From assembly GCA_030427885.1 (NCBI GenBank), contig JAUICM010000001.1:124001-188000 (forward strand): 64,000 nucleotides of DNA. Reading direction: 5' to 3'. Source of the DNA: Rhodothermia bacterium. GTDB taxonomy: Bacteria; Bacteroidota; Rhodothermia; Balneolales; Balneolaceae. The notes beneath the pieces are model-generated. The model had not been told where the DNA came from. It saw only the letters and a program-made list of their open reading frames with translations, and ran no database searches. Positions within the stretch are counted from its first letter, which is position 1. Each line of letters begins with the position of its first letter. The translations under genes were made by a program, and so were the position numbers. Of the stretch, positions 17,804-26,261 are shown one piece after another.

Positions 17804-17952
17804 AATGCTAAAACGGGTTAGGCTGTTATCGGTGTCATGTATACACTTAATATTGAATGTGGCTATTCTTTCTTCAAGTTTCAACATGAAATGAGTTAAA
17901 TACAATCAAAGTATTGCATTTCATCGCAGAAGCTGATTTTTTCCACATAAAA

Positions 17953-18786
17953 ATGAGCGACAAGAACTACGACGAGAAAGGACGGCTTAAAAAGGATATT
18001 TATGAAAACGAACTTTTTCGGCTGCAACAGGAGCTGTTAAAGCTTCAGTACTGGATCAAGGAAAAAGGGCTTAAGGTTTGCGTGATCTTTGAAGGCAGAG
18101 ATGCTGCAGGAAAAGGGGGAGTGATCAAACGAATCACCGAAATGCTGAACCCGAGAACCGTACGGGTTGTTGCACTTCAGAAGCCCACAGAAAAAGAAAA
18201 GAGTGAGTGGTATTTTCAGCGCTATGTGAAGCAGCTTCCCACAGCTGGTGAAATGGTGTTGTTCGACCGAAGCTGGTACAACAGGGCAGGAGTGGAAAAG
18301 GTAATGGGATTCTGCACGGAAGAGGAATATCAGGAGTTTTTGAAAAGCTGTCCCATTTTTGAAGAAATGATCATGCGCTCTGGTGTGATACTCATCAAAT
18401 ACTGGTTTTCGATAAGTGACAAAGAGCAGAAGAAACGATTCATTGCCCGCAACGAGGACCCGATGAAGCGCTGGAAATTAAGTCCCATGGATGTCCAGGC
18501 CCGCGTTAAATGGGCAGATTATTCTAAGGCGAAGGATAATATGTTCAGGTACACCGATACCGAGAAATCACCCTGGTATGTGGTTAATGCCGACATCAAG
18601 CGACATGCGCGTTTGAACTGTATCAGTCACCTGTTGAGTCAGATCGAATATGAAGACCTGACCCCTGATCCCATTGAATTTCCGAAGATCACCAAAGCTC
18701 CGGAATACAAGCGTCCACCGATCGAAGATCAGAACTGGGTTCCATCCATTTATGGGGAAAATCCTGTAGATGATGAGCGAAGTTAA
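17953..18786 (+). CDS. ppk2: Polyphosphate kinase 2 family protein
   Basis: About 277 residues from the ATG at 17953 (MSDKNYDEKG); a TTG 13 codons upstream is possible but not needed by the family. PPK2 transfers phosphate between polyphosphate and nucleoside di- or monophosphates. Walker A is EGRDAAGKGGVIKRI, Walker B is LFDRSWYNRAGVE, and the lid region carries RNEDPMKRWKLSPMD. It is a single-domain enzyme of usual length, ending in a Pro-rich tail. Class I (ADP/GDP-using) seems likely from the N-terminal YENELFRLQQELLKLQYWI. It is divergent from the GH127 gene and overlaps the next gene tail to tail by 4 bases. Confidence 0.92.
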   Translation: MSDKNYDEKGRLKKDIYENELFRLQQELLKLQYWIKEKGLKVCVIFEGRDAAGKGGVIKRITEMLNPRTVRVVALQKPTEKEKSEWYFQRYVKQLPTAGEMVLFDRSWYNRAGVEKVMGFCTEEEYQEFLKSCPIFEEMIMRSGVILIKYWFSISDKEQKKRFIARNEDPMKRWKLSPMDVQARVKWADYSKAKDNMFRYTDTEKSPWYVVNADIKRHARLNCISHLLSQIEYEDLTPDPIEFPKITKAPEYKRPPIEDQNWVPSIYGENPVDDERS

Positions 18787-19526
18787 TTTTCTCCGGTTAG
18801 TTCTGATACCACATTACCTTCTTCATCATAGAATTGAATGCGGCCGGTATTGGTTGAATCAATGAATATTCCCATTCTTTTATTTCCATGAAGATCGTTC
18901 ATGGTGAGTTGGGGGACTTCATTTTTGCTTCCAAGGAAAAGGCGCTCTCCACCAAGACCTCTGTTTGAGGCCAGAGCTCTGAGAGAATCCCGAAGCATTG
19001 TACGTTCTTCCTGTGACAGAGAATCCTGATAAAGCTTACTGATCAGATCCATGGATAACGAAAAGGAGCCATCACCAGGTCTATCAAAAATTGTTAGTCC
19101 CGATCTGACACCATTCCGGTTTTCATTGTATTGAAGGGCGAGCACCTGATTATCTCTGAATCTGTCAAAAGAAAGGTGCCCAACTCCGGCGGTGGCACCA
19201 TCCGGAAATTGAAAACTGTTGAACAACAATCCTCCCATTTCATCGCCATTCTGATTAAAGAAAATCATCCCTGCTAAATATTGTCGTCCACCAGCGATCT
19301 CTACCGGATATTCAACTCCGTCCATTACAGGTGGTGCAACACGTTCATTATTGGCAATGGCTATAACGGTAGTTCCATCTTCGTTTACGATATTGAGGCG
19401 TTCAGCCGTGATCACGTCAAATTCAGATGACGTGTGATTTTCAGAGATCAACAAATAAGTGATAAGTCCCAGACATAGAATATTACTGAGTACGAGAAGT
19501 CTGAATTGAAGGATTGAAATATTCAT
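18783..19526 (-). CDS. Membrane-anchored protein of unknown function
   Basis: A 247-residue protein with one N-terminal transmembrane helix (about residues 8-27) and an exported beta-rich part. The pattern AERLNIVNEDGTTVIAIANNE near residue 41 and MNDLHGNKRMGIFIDSTNTGRIQFYDEEGNVV near the end look like related strands that repeat the same fold (I/V-x-D-x-x-G). I do not recognise a named family and see no catalytic motif. It follows the alpha/beta hydrolase by 11 bases and is probably in the same transcript. Confidence 0.75.
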   Translation of the reverse strand: MNISILQFRLLVLSNILCLGLITYLLISENHTSSEFDVITAERLNIVNEDGTTVIAIANNERVAPPVMDGVEYPVEIAGGRQYLAGMIFFNQNGDEMGGLLFNSFQFPDGATAGVGHLSFDRFRDNQVLALQYNENRNGVRSGLTIFDRPGDGSFSLSMDLISKLYQDSLSQEERTMLRDSLRALASNRGLGGERLFLGSKNEVPQLTMNDLHGNKRMGIFIDSTNTGRIQFYDEEGNVVSELTGEN

Positions 19527-19537
19527 AAAATAAAACC

Positions 19538-20380
19538 TCAGTTGTCATTTGAAAACAATTGTCCTGCCATCATTGTGGCAATTTGTACGGTAGAAGGGGA
19601 TTTAAATTCATCCTTCAGACTTTTTATCCAAAACACAAGAGGATCGGGATCAGAAAGGAAATGACTGGTTCCGGGGAGTATGCAGAGGTTTGCGCGGGGA
19701 ATGGCGTTGAAAATCTCCAGGGTATGCTCAATTTTGATTGCATCGCGGTCGCCAGCCATCACAATAACCGGAGGTTTTATTTTTTGGATATCCTCGATCG
19801 GAATGTTCGGCTGATCTGACATGAGCTTGAATTGCTTGCGAAGCAGTGGATCAGCGATCTCGGGGTATTTTTGAATAAAACCAACGATCTCAGGTTTAAG
19901 AGCAGTTGTATCGGGCCTGATATTAGCTCCTGAAATCAGCATTGAGTTAATTCGGTCAGGGTACTTATAACCGAGAATAAGTCCAATGATGCCCCCGTCA
20001 CTATGACCCCAGATTCGAAGATCGTCTATATCCAGGTGTTCGATCAGATTGTTTACATCGTCGGCCATATCCATGTAGTCCAGATCTTTATCCGGACAGG
20101 AGCTTTGGCCATGGCAGCGGGCGTCCATGGCAATAACCTGAAATTCCTGTGTTAAATCCTCAAGTAATCGATATACACTCTTTGCAGATCCTCCATTGCC
20201 ATGTAATACAAGCAAAGGGGTACCTTTACCAAAGATCTCGTAGTGAATATTTATTCCATTAGATTCCATGGAATAACTGTGACCGGTGATGTTACCAACC
20301 TGAATTGGTTGCTGTGCAAAAATTATAGCCGGTAACAATAGCGCAATTGATAACGTAAGGGTGCGTTTGAATTTCATCAT
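19538..20380 (-). CDS. Secreted alpha/beta hydrolase
   Basis: A 280-residue protein with a Sec signal peptide (ends about FAQQ, residue 24). The fold is plain: VLHGNGGSAKS (oxyanion loop, about 57-67), MDARCHGQSS, nucleophile Ser in WGHSDGG (about 125-131), an acid in MAGDRDAIK (about 217) and a His in GTSHFL (about 243). It could be an esterase, lactonase or peptidase; the substrate is not visible. It is read divergently from the AraC-type regulator, 63 bp apart, a classic arrangement for a regulator and its target. The downstream unknown membrane protein is likely part of the same unit. Confidence 0.88.
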   Translation of the reverse strand: MMKFKRTLTLSIALLLPAIIFAQQPIQVGNITGHSYSMESNGINIHYEIFGKGTPLLVLHGNGGSAKSVYRLLEDLTQEFQVIAMDARCHGQSSCPDKDLDYMDMADDVNNLIEHLDIDDLRIWGHSDGGIIGLILGYKYPDRINSMLISGANIRPDTTALKPEIVGFIQKYPEIADPLLRKQFKLMSDQPNIPIEDIQKIKPPVIVMAGDRDAIKIEHTLEIFNAIPRANLCILPGTSHFLSDPDPLVFWIKSLKDEFKSPSTVQIATMMAGQLFSNDN

Positions 20381-20443
20381 CTAAATAATTTGGTTTCCAG
20401 ATACTAAGATCCAATAGAAAGAATTAATTGTAAAAATCAGACA

Positions 20444-21259
20444 ATGAAGCTCATTGAGGCTAAACCGGAATCGCAGGTATTAAAGAAGTACATCGACAGG
20501 TACCAATTATTTGATATCCCTGATACCTATTTTCTGAAAACTATTCCGAATGCTAAAATTGAGCTTTATACTGTTCTGGAAGGGGGACTTGAGATATGGA
20601 ACTCCCGGCTTGAGATCTTTGAAGAAATGCCGAAAAAGGGATTTATACCCGCGACAAATAAGTCCTCTCTATTACGTATCAAAAGTCATTTGGTCTGCTT
20701 GAATATTAAACTCGACCTCACAGTGCTGGCACTACCCTGGTTCCGTAAATTGTATTCTGGCAATGTAAATCCAGCCACAGAAGGGTATATATGGGATGAT
20801 GTTTCTTCAGTAGTTAACCCACAATATTTTTTAAAGAACAATGGATTGATCGTTTCTGATCTTGATACCTCTTTGTCGAGAACTTTTCGGGATAACGATG
20901 AGGATAAAATGGTTCTTCAGATTATTGAGTGTATTGAGAAGATGCCACAGTTTTCAGTTTCAGAATTGGCAGAGGAACTTTATGTCTCATCAAGAACATT
21001 AAACAGATTAACTAAAAAGTATTTTAATCTTGCTCCGAAAGATCTTGCCAATATCCTTAGATTCGAAAAAACGACCTCTTATTTAAAAGAAAATGAATCG
21101 GAAAGTTTGATCGAAGCATTGTCATTTGGATACTATGATCAGTCACATTTTATAAAAGAATGCAGAAAGATAACAGGAACCTCTCCTAAGAAATTATTCG
21201 GAAAGATGAAGCTCTCAACTAATGATCTGTTGGTTGGGAGCACGCCAGGTAGTATTTAA
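20444..21259 (+). CDS. AraC-family transcriptional regulator
   Basis: A 271-residue protein. The N-terminal 150 residues resemble the DUF6597-type sensor of AraC regulators (EAKPESQVLKKYIDRYQLFDIP). The C-terminal double helix-turn-helix covers about 165-260: FSVSELAEELYVSSRTLNRLTKKYFNLAPKD and then a second HTH ending IEALSFGYYDQSHFIKECRKITGTSPKKLF. It probably controls the divergent hydrolase gene across the 63-bp spacer. The ligand is unknown. Its 3' end is 4 bases from the 3' end of the symporter gene. Confidence 0.9.
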   Translation: MKLIEAKPESQVLKKYIDRYQLFDIPDTYFLKTIPNAKIELYTVLEGGLEIWNSRLEIFEEMPKKGFIPATNKSSLLRIKSHLVCLNIKLDLTVLALPWFRKLYSGNVNPATEGYIWDDVSSVVNPQYFLKNNGLIVSDLDTSLSRTFRDNDEDKMVLQIIECIEKMPQFSVSELAEELYVSSRTLNRLTKKYFNLAPKDLANILRFEKTTSYLKENESESLIEALSFGYYDQSHFIKECRKITGTSPKKLFGKMKLSTNDLLVGSTPGSI

Positions 21260-21263
21260 TGAC

Positions 21264-22742
21264 TCATAGCGAAGTATAGCGTTTGATACGATCTAACTTC
21301 TCAGGTTTAGTTGAAAAACTCACAATTGTTAAAAGAACTACGTTCACGATCAGCCCATAAATACCTTCGTGCATAGGTAGTGGCTTCAGATCCGGGAAGT
21401 ACAAAAAGATCAGGGTGGTGATGATCCCGCCGATCAATCCTGCCAATGCGCCTTTTCCATTTGCCCGTGGCCAGTAGAACATGGCAAAAGTGAGGGGGAA
21501 GAGTTGAGCAATACCACCATAAGCGGCCAGCAATAGAGAAACGATATCCTTTTCAGAGAAAACGGCATAGTAGTATGCGATCAGGCTGATGATGATCACA
21601 AGTACCCGGATGATGGTTCGCTCGTTGGATCCGGATCTGATCCAGTTATTTAATGAAGGAATGTTAGCTAATCCGTCACGGGTGGCAATGGAAGCAGCTG
21701 CGTGAACGATAGCATCTCCGGAGGACATGGAGGCAGCTAATGTTCCGGCACAAACCAATCCGATCAAAACAACAGGCAGATCCATCTGCACTAAAACATG
21801 TGGAAGGATGGTATCGGATGGACTTACCCCCGGAAATTGTAGTACGGCTGAAAACCCAATGATCAATATCGGAACAAGGAAGATCAGGAAAGTAGGGTAG
21901 AGCACTACGGTCAGCTTAATAGTCCGATCACTTTTTGCTGCAAATGCCTTCATGAAGAAATGCGGCCACATAGTAAACCCGATCGCAGAAATGATCACCG
22001 AGGAGTTAAATCCCCACCAGTTCCAGGGCTCCCCATTGGATTGAAGGCCTGGTGCAGTAAGGGCTTGCCTGAAGTCGGAGTTAATAAGCTGTTCAAACAT
22101 CGGATCGATACCGCCATACATTTTTTCGGGAAGATAGATTCCCAGAAACCATGCGATACCAAGCATAAATATCCCCTGGAAAGTATTGGTCCATCCAACT
22201 CCCATAACTCCACTGAAATAGACATATATCAGAACTACTAAATAAGCAATGCCAGCTCCCATCCAGTCAGGAATGGCTCCATTGCTGATGGTGCTCAGGA
22301 CCAGTCCGGCACCTTTCATTTGTAAAGTAAGATAGGGCACCAGAACAACCACTGTGGTTATAGAAAGTAAAACAGAGAGGGTCCGGCTGTTGAACCTGTC
22401 CGCCAGAAGTTCCGCTTGTGTTACAAATCCATATTTCTGTCCGATCTTCCGGGCTTTAGGACCAAAAAAGTAAAAAGGGATGATCCCTGCCGAAGAATAC
22501 GCCAGGATATAAAATGCTGCCGCTCCCCGGGAATAAGCCCAGCCCGGCCCGCCAAGAAATGCAAAGGATGAGAAAATGGAAGCACCGATCACAAAGTAAA
22601 GAATCAGTAAATTCATGGACCGGTCGCCTGCCACATAACCGTCGGTACTATGTGTGACCTTTAAACCAGGCACAATCCCCATCGCCAAAGAAATGAGGAG
22701 GTAGATCCCGCAGATAAGCAGAATGATCATCCAGTCTTCCAA
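21264..22742 (-). CDS. Sodium:solute symporter family transporter
   Basis: A 492-residue membrane protein with about 13 transmembrane helices and SSS family signatures: VAGDRSMN, FSSFAFLGGPGWAYSRGAAAF, VTQAELLADRF, and the later SGDAIVHAAASIATRD. It resembles the pantothenate/monocarboxylate branch (PanF-like) rather than the sugar branch. The reading frame begins with TTG right after the stop of the small upstream gene; an ATG four codons later, preceded by GGAAGA, could also be the start. The substrate cannot be told. Together with the DUF3311-like protein it forms the usual two-gene transporter unit. Confidence 0.9.
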   Translation of the reverse strand: MEDWMIILLICGIYLLISLAMGIVPGLKVTHSTDGYVAGDRSMNLLILYFVIGASIFSSFAFLGGPGWAYSRGAAAFYILAYSSAGIIPFYFFGPKARKIGQKYGFVTQAELLADRFNSRTLSVLLSITTVVVLVPYLTLQMKGAGLVLSTISNGAIPDWMGAGIAYLVVLIYVYFSGVMGVGWTNTFQGIFMLGIAWFLGIYLPEKMYGGIDPMFEQLINSDFRQALTAPGLQSNGEPWNWWGFNSSVIISAIGFTMWPHFFMKAFAAKSDRTIKLTVVLYPTFLIFLVPILIIGFSAVLQFPGVSPSDTILPHVLVQMDLPVVLIGLVCAGTLAASMSSGDAIVHAAASIATRDGLANIPSLNNWIRSGSNERTIIRVLVIIISLIAYYYAVFSEKDIVSLLLAAYGGIAQLFPLTFAMFYWPRANGKGALAGLIGGIITTLIFLYFPDLKPLPMHEGIYGLIVNVVLLTIVSFSTKPEKLDRIKRYTSL

Positions 22743-23006
22743 TTACTTCTCCTCCGATTCATTAGACGAATCCAGGCGGTAGTAGATGACCAGTGTTATA
22801 AATGAAAGCAGTATGATCAGGATCATCCAGGCGAAGGAAAGAGGAAATCCAAGAACCAGGGGAATGGGAGACGAAAAAAGAGAATAGACCGGCCAGATAA
22901 CCGATAGCTGGAGCAGTAGTACTATCCAGAACAAAATAAAGCTCCGCTTTCTCTTTGCGGGATCATTTTTTGAAAAGACCAGTCCGGAGGGAATTTCTTT
23001 GCTCAT
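22743..23006 (-). CDS. DUF3311-like small membrane partner of the symporter
   Basis: An 87-residue protein with two transmembrane helices (about 22-45 and 50-74) and charged ends. Small two-helix proteins of the DUF3311/YhdT kind are regularly found directly upstream of PanF-like sodium symporters, and the motif PLVLGFPLSFAWMI fits. Its stop abuts the symporter start with no gap. Role in transport is inferred from position only. Confidence 0.75.
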   Translation of the reverse strand: MSKEIPSGLVFSKNDPAKRKRSFILFWIVLLLQLSVIWPVYSLFSSPIPLVLGFPLSFAWMILIILLSFITLVIYYRLDSSNESEEK

Positions 23007-23217
23007 AGAATTTGGTTTGAGCTAATGTAACGGAAGCGGGGAAGAGTTCAAATATCAGTTATCTATGCGATATGGTGCGGAGTCGAGTTTCATTAAAATT
23101 TCAGTAAGTTGGCAATTCTGATTTTAACACCAGAGGTGCAAATTTAGCGTGAAAAAGAAAGAGTTATACTTTAGGTGAGGAAAGCCAAGAAGCTAAGAAA
23201 TCATATTTGAATGAATT

Positions 23218-24249
23218 TCAGATCACCGAAATCAGTGGATTGGACTTCGGAACTAATCTTCCGAATGGAACAGGATTGATACCGTTGGCTTTCAGCAGAG
23301 CTTCCACTTCTGTACAGGCATTATTTTCTACCGCGATCAACAATCCGCCGCTGGTCTGAGGATCACATAAAATAGCCCTGGTACCTTCATCTTTTAATTG
23401 TATATGGTGCCCGTAGCTGTTCCAGTTCCGGTTCGTTCCTCCGGGGATACAACCTTGGGTTATATACTGTTCTGCCTCTTTAAAAACCGGAACCTTATCG
23501 AACTCAATTTCCGCAGACACTTCACTTCCTTCACATAATTCAGCAAGGTGACCGAGCAGCCCAAACCCGGTTACATCGGTCATGGCTTTTACACCTTCAA
23601 TTGCTCCAAGTTTCTCTCCAATAACGTTAGGGGCAGTCATGGATTCGGGCGCTATGTTTTCGTGTTCAGGGAGTAGTTTGCCCTGTTTCTGTGCCGTGGT
23701 AAAAATACCAACCCCAAGGGCTTTGGTGAGGTAGAGCTTACATCCGGGCTCAGCGGTGTTATTTCGTTTGAGTTTACTGATATCCACACGGCCGCTTACA
23801 GCCAGACCGAATATTGGTTCGGGGCTGTCAATACTATGTCCACCCGAAAGCGGGATACCGGCATCCATACACGCTTGCCGACCACCTTCAAGTACCTGCT
23901 GAGCAACTTCGGGTGACAGTTTATCAACGGGCCAGCCCAGGATCGCAATTGCCATCAGTGGAGAGCCTCCCATGGCGTAAACGTCACTAATGGCATTGGT
24001 GGCAGCTATCTTTCCAAAGCTGAAAGGATCATCTACAATAGGCATGAAGAAATCTGTGGTGCTGATGAGGGCGGTGCCATCTCCCAGATCGTACACAGCT
24101 GCGTCATCACGACTATCGTTGCCCACAAGTAATCGTGCATCGTAAACAGGAGGGAGGCTTGTTTCCAGAATTGTGGTTAACACACTGGGTGATATTTTGC
24201 ATCCGCACCCTGCACCATGACTGTATTGTGTTAGTTTAACATCATTCAT
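23218..24249 (-). CDS. selD: Selenide, water dikinase (selenophosphate synthetase)
   Basis: A 343-residue enzyme that makes selenophosphate from selenide and ATP. The N-terminus has [13 protein letters not shown], with Cys where E. coli has catalytic Cys17; it is thus the Cys, not selenocysteine, form. [34 protein letters not shown] and [17 protein letters not shown] are the usual ATP and metal-binding segments. Its ATG overlaps the mnmH stop (ATGA), so both are translated together, which points to selenouridine in tRNA as the use of the product. No selA or selB is in the window. Confidence 0.97.
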   Translation of the reverse strand: MNDVKLTQYSHGAGCGCKISPSVLTTILETSLPPVYDARLLVGNDSRDDAAVYDLGDGTALISTTDFFMPIVDDPFSFGKIAATNAISDVYAMGGSPLMAIAILGWPVDKLSPEVAQQVLEGGRQACMDAGIPLSGGHSIDSPEPIFGLAVSGRVDISKLKRNNTAEPGCKLYLTKALGVGIFTTAQKQGKLLPEHENIAPESMTAPNVIGEKLGAIEGVKAMTDVTGFGLLGHLAELCEGSEVSAEIEFDKVPVFKEAEQYITQGCIPGGTNRNWNSYGHHIQLKDEGTRAILCDPQTSGGLLIAVENNACTEVEALLKANGINPVPFGRLVPKSNPLISVI

Positions 24250-25265
24250 GCCTGTAATAATTTTTCGAGTTCTAATGCATTTTTATGGTGATCAACAGTT
24301 GGCAGGGGAATCTTAACCACGTTCTCGCGATCCCGTTGCTTCATGCCTCTTAAATAAGATTTATCGTAGTAATGAAGTGTGATCAAGGCTACCTCATAAT
24401 AATTTTCCTGATCCAGTTCTTCGATTGCATTACGTTCTTTGAGTCCTCCCAGGCGTTCAGAGATCTTATGGATTGACTCAGCCAGTGAGCGGTCATCGCA
24501 ACCGGCATATTCTTCTACCAGGTGTCCGGCACGTTCCTCCTTGGGTATATCGATGAAGTATAGCGGAGCCTCGCGCATCTGGTTGAACAAGGGCAGTGGT
24601 ATTTTGTTCTTCCCTATTTTCATGCTTTCATCCTCCACCCAGATCGGCTGTGTGAGATCCAGTTTTGACCACTCAGAGTAAAGGTTGTTTTCAAACTGTT
24701 CGGTTGTTGGTTGGGCTCCCTGTCCAATTCCTCCAAAAGCAGATCCTTTATGATTAGCCAGCCCTTCCAGATCGATCACCTGTTTGCCTAATCGTTCCAG
24801 TTCATGAAGAATATAAGTTTTACCACTGCCAGTATATCCTCCCAATATCTTCAGGTTTGCAGTTTTGGCCAGGGAATTCAGGACATGATTTCGAAAAGCT
24901 TTATATCCCCCCTCAACTACTCTGACATCACTAAATCCATTTTCCGAAAGATGCTGAGCAAAGGCCTGGCTGCGTTGTCCGCCCCGCCAGCAATGCACGA
25001 CTACCTTTTTATCCGGAGCTACTTTGGAGGATTCCGTAATGAAATGTTCCAGCTTTGGGGTTACGAAGGTATACCCGAGTTTTTTTGCTTCTTCCGGAGA
25101 TCTTTTTTTGTAGGTAGTTCCAACCGCTGCCCGTTCATCATCTGAAAATAATGGGATATTTACTGCTCCGGGGATATGACCTTTTTTAAACTCCCCGGGC
25201 GACCGGACATCAATCACCGGCCATTCAATGGTTAACGCTTCTCTGATATCTGTTTTTGAAACCAT
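24246..25265 (-). CDS. mnmH: tRNA 2-selenouridine synthase
   Basis: A 339-residue protein (SelU/YbbB) that replaces sulfur by selenium in the 2-thiouridine at the wobble position of some tRNAs. The N-terminal rhodanese domain carries the active Cys in [12 protein letters not shown] (about 91-102); the C-terminal P-loop domain has [12 protein letters not shown] (about 142-153) followed by [14 protein letters not shown]. Both parts look intact and the length is normal. It precedes selD with a 4-base ATGA overlap in one transcript. Confidence 0.96.
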   Translation of the reverse strand: MVSKTDIREALTIEWPVIDVRSPGEFKKGHIPGAVNIPLFSDDERAAVGTTYKKRSPEEAKKLGYTFVTPKLEHFITESSKVAPDKKVVVHCWRGGQRSQAFAQHLSENGFSDVRVVEGGYKAFRNHVLNSLAKTANLKILGGYTGSGKTYILHELERLGKQVIDLEGLANHKGSAFGGIGQGAQPTTEQFENNLYSEWSKLDLTQPIWVEDESMKIGKNKIPLPLFNQMREAPLYFIDIPKEERAGHLVEEYAGCDDRSLAESIHKISERLGGLKERNAIEELDQENYYEVALITLHYYDKSYLRGMKQRDRENVVKIPLPTVDHHKNALELEKLLQA

Positions 25266-25429
25266 ACCCCAAAGTAAGCGATTTAAAGGAAGATGTAAGG
25301 GGAGAGTTCAGGGTTTTTAAAGTGGAGGGTTTGAAAGGAAAGGCATAGTAATAAAATTCCGGGCAAACATAATAGCTAAGGATCTTGCCCTGTAAAAATT
25401 TCATTAGGAAGATATTTAATGAATTTATA

Positions 25430-25482
25430 TTTTGATACCTAAGGGTATCAAAACGATACTCAAAATTATCTAAAAGATACCT
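25430..25482. promoter_or_regulatory. Palindrome and 21-bp-spaced GATACC repeats before the XRE pair
   Basis: Perfect 10-bp arms TTTTGATACC (25430-25439) and GGTATCAAAA (25444-25453) flank a 4-base centre. GATACC/GATACT words recur at 25434, 25455 and 25476, each 21 bp apart, i.e. two helical turns, on the same face of DNA. They lie 26-78 bp before the first gene of the pair that ends with an XRE-type regulator, which is the likely binder (autoregulation inferred). Confidence 0.6.
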
Positions 25483-25507
25483 AAATTAATCACTAAATAA
25501 GTAATCA

Positions 25508-25990
25508 ATGGAAAATAAAAGTCGATCAAGTGCCGATCATGCGGATATACACAGACGTCTGATATCCATCACAATACTGGTATTCTCACTAATCTATGCC
25601 GCGAAAGTAGCCTCTTATATTGTGGGTAATGAGCTAATGCAATATGTAACGTATGCGGGATATGGCTTCGCAGGACTTGCACTGGTTTTAATGCTCACTA
25701 CTATTTACTGGAAGCTTAAGTTTATTCCGGGTAAAGACCGTTACCAGTTATTGTATTCTGAGGATAGCTATGCAAATGCCATGATGAATAAATCATTTAA
25801 AAACTCCTGGATGGTTACATTGCTGTTGTTATTCCTGGTTTCGAGCCTGATCAATAAGCAGAGTTCTGTATTCCCGGATCAATTCTATTTAGATGTGTGT
25901 GTGTTCATCATGCTTTCAACCTTTAGCCTGAATTTCATCTTCATGTTCAGGGGAGATAAAGAAGATCTTACAGAAAGGGATATGGTATGA
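25508..25990 (+). CDS. Four-helix membrane protein paired with an XRE regulator
   Basis: A 160-residue protein with about four transmembrane helices arranged as two hairpins (roughly 20-41, 48-68, 98-116 and 124-144). No catalytic motif is visible. Small membrane proteins of this size and topology (DUF2178-like) often stand next to short Cro/CI-type regulators; here the regulator start overlaps this gene's stop (ATGA). It may sense a membrane signal or be a target of the regulator; this is inference from context. Confidence 0.8.
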   Translation: MENKSRSSADHADIHRRLISITILVFSLIYAAKVASYIVGNELMQYVTYAGYGFAGLALVLMLTTIYWKLKFIPGKDRYQLLYSEDSYANAMMNKSFKNSWMVTLLLLFLVSSLINKQSSVFPDQFYLDVCVFIMLSTFSLNFIFMFRGDKEDLTERDMV

Positions 25991-26199
25991 ATGTGAAGTT
26001 AGAGAATCGCATTCATGTATTCAGAGCAGAGCACAGGATGAGTCAGAGTGATCTTGCAAATGAAATAGGAGTTTCACGCAAAACCATTAGTACTATTGAA
26101 GTCGGAAGGTTTGTTCCTTCAACAGTAATAGCGTTAAAAATTGCTCAGTATTTTAAGGTTCCGGTAGAAGATATTTTTTCATTAGAGGAGATTTCCTGA
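25987..26199 (+). CDS. Short XRE-family helix-turn-helix regulator
   Basis: A 70-residue single-domain regulator. The HTH spans about residues 6-60: RIHVFRAEHRMSQSDLANEI, then GVSRKTISTIEVGRFVPS and TVIALKIAQYFKVPVEDIFS, the standard form of the YozG/Cro-like group. It has no ligand domain. It is translationally coupled to the upstream membrane protein and probably binds the GATACC palindrome and repeats 5' of the pair. Confidence 0.92.
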   Translation: MNVKLENRIHVFRAEHRMSQSDLANEIGVSRKTISTIEVGRFVPSTVIALKIAQYFKVPVEDIFSLEEIS

Positions 26200-26249
26200 T
26201 GGCCCCGACTTAATAGTTCAGATGGTCTTAAAAGAGTTTAAATTTCTGT

Positions 26250-26257
26250 TATCTTTG
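26250..26257 (+). promoter_or_regulatory. TATCTTTG -7 box just before uvrC
   Basis: TATCTTTG ends 4 bases before the uvrC ATG at 26262. With a TAnnTTTG-type -7 element the transcript would start at or inside the first codon, i.e. a leaderless message. No ribosome-binding site is seen. No good -33 TTTG is found at the usual distance. Confidence 0.42.
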
Positions 26258-26261
26258 CTAA

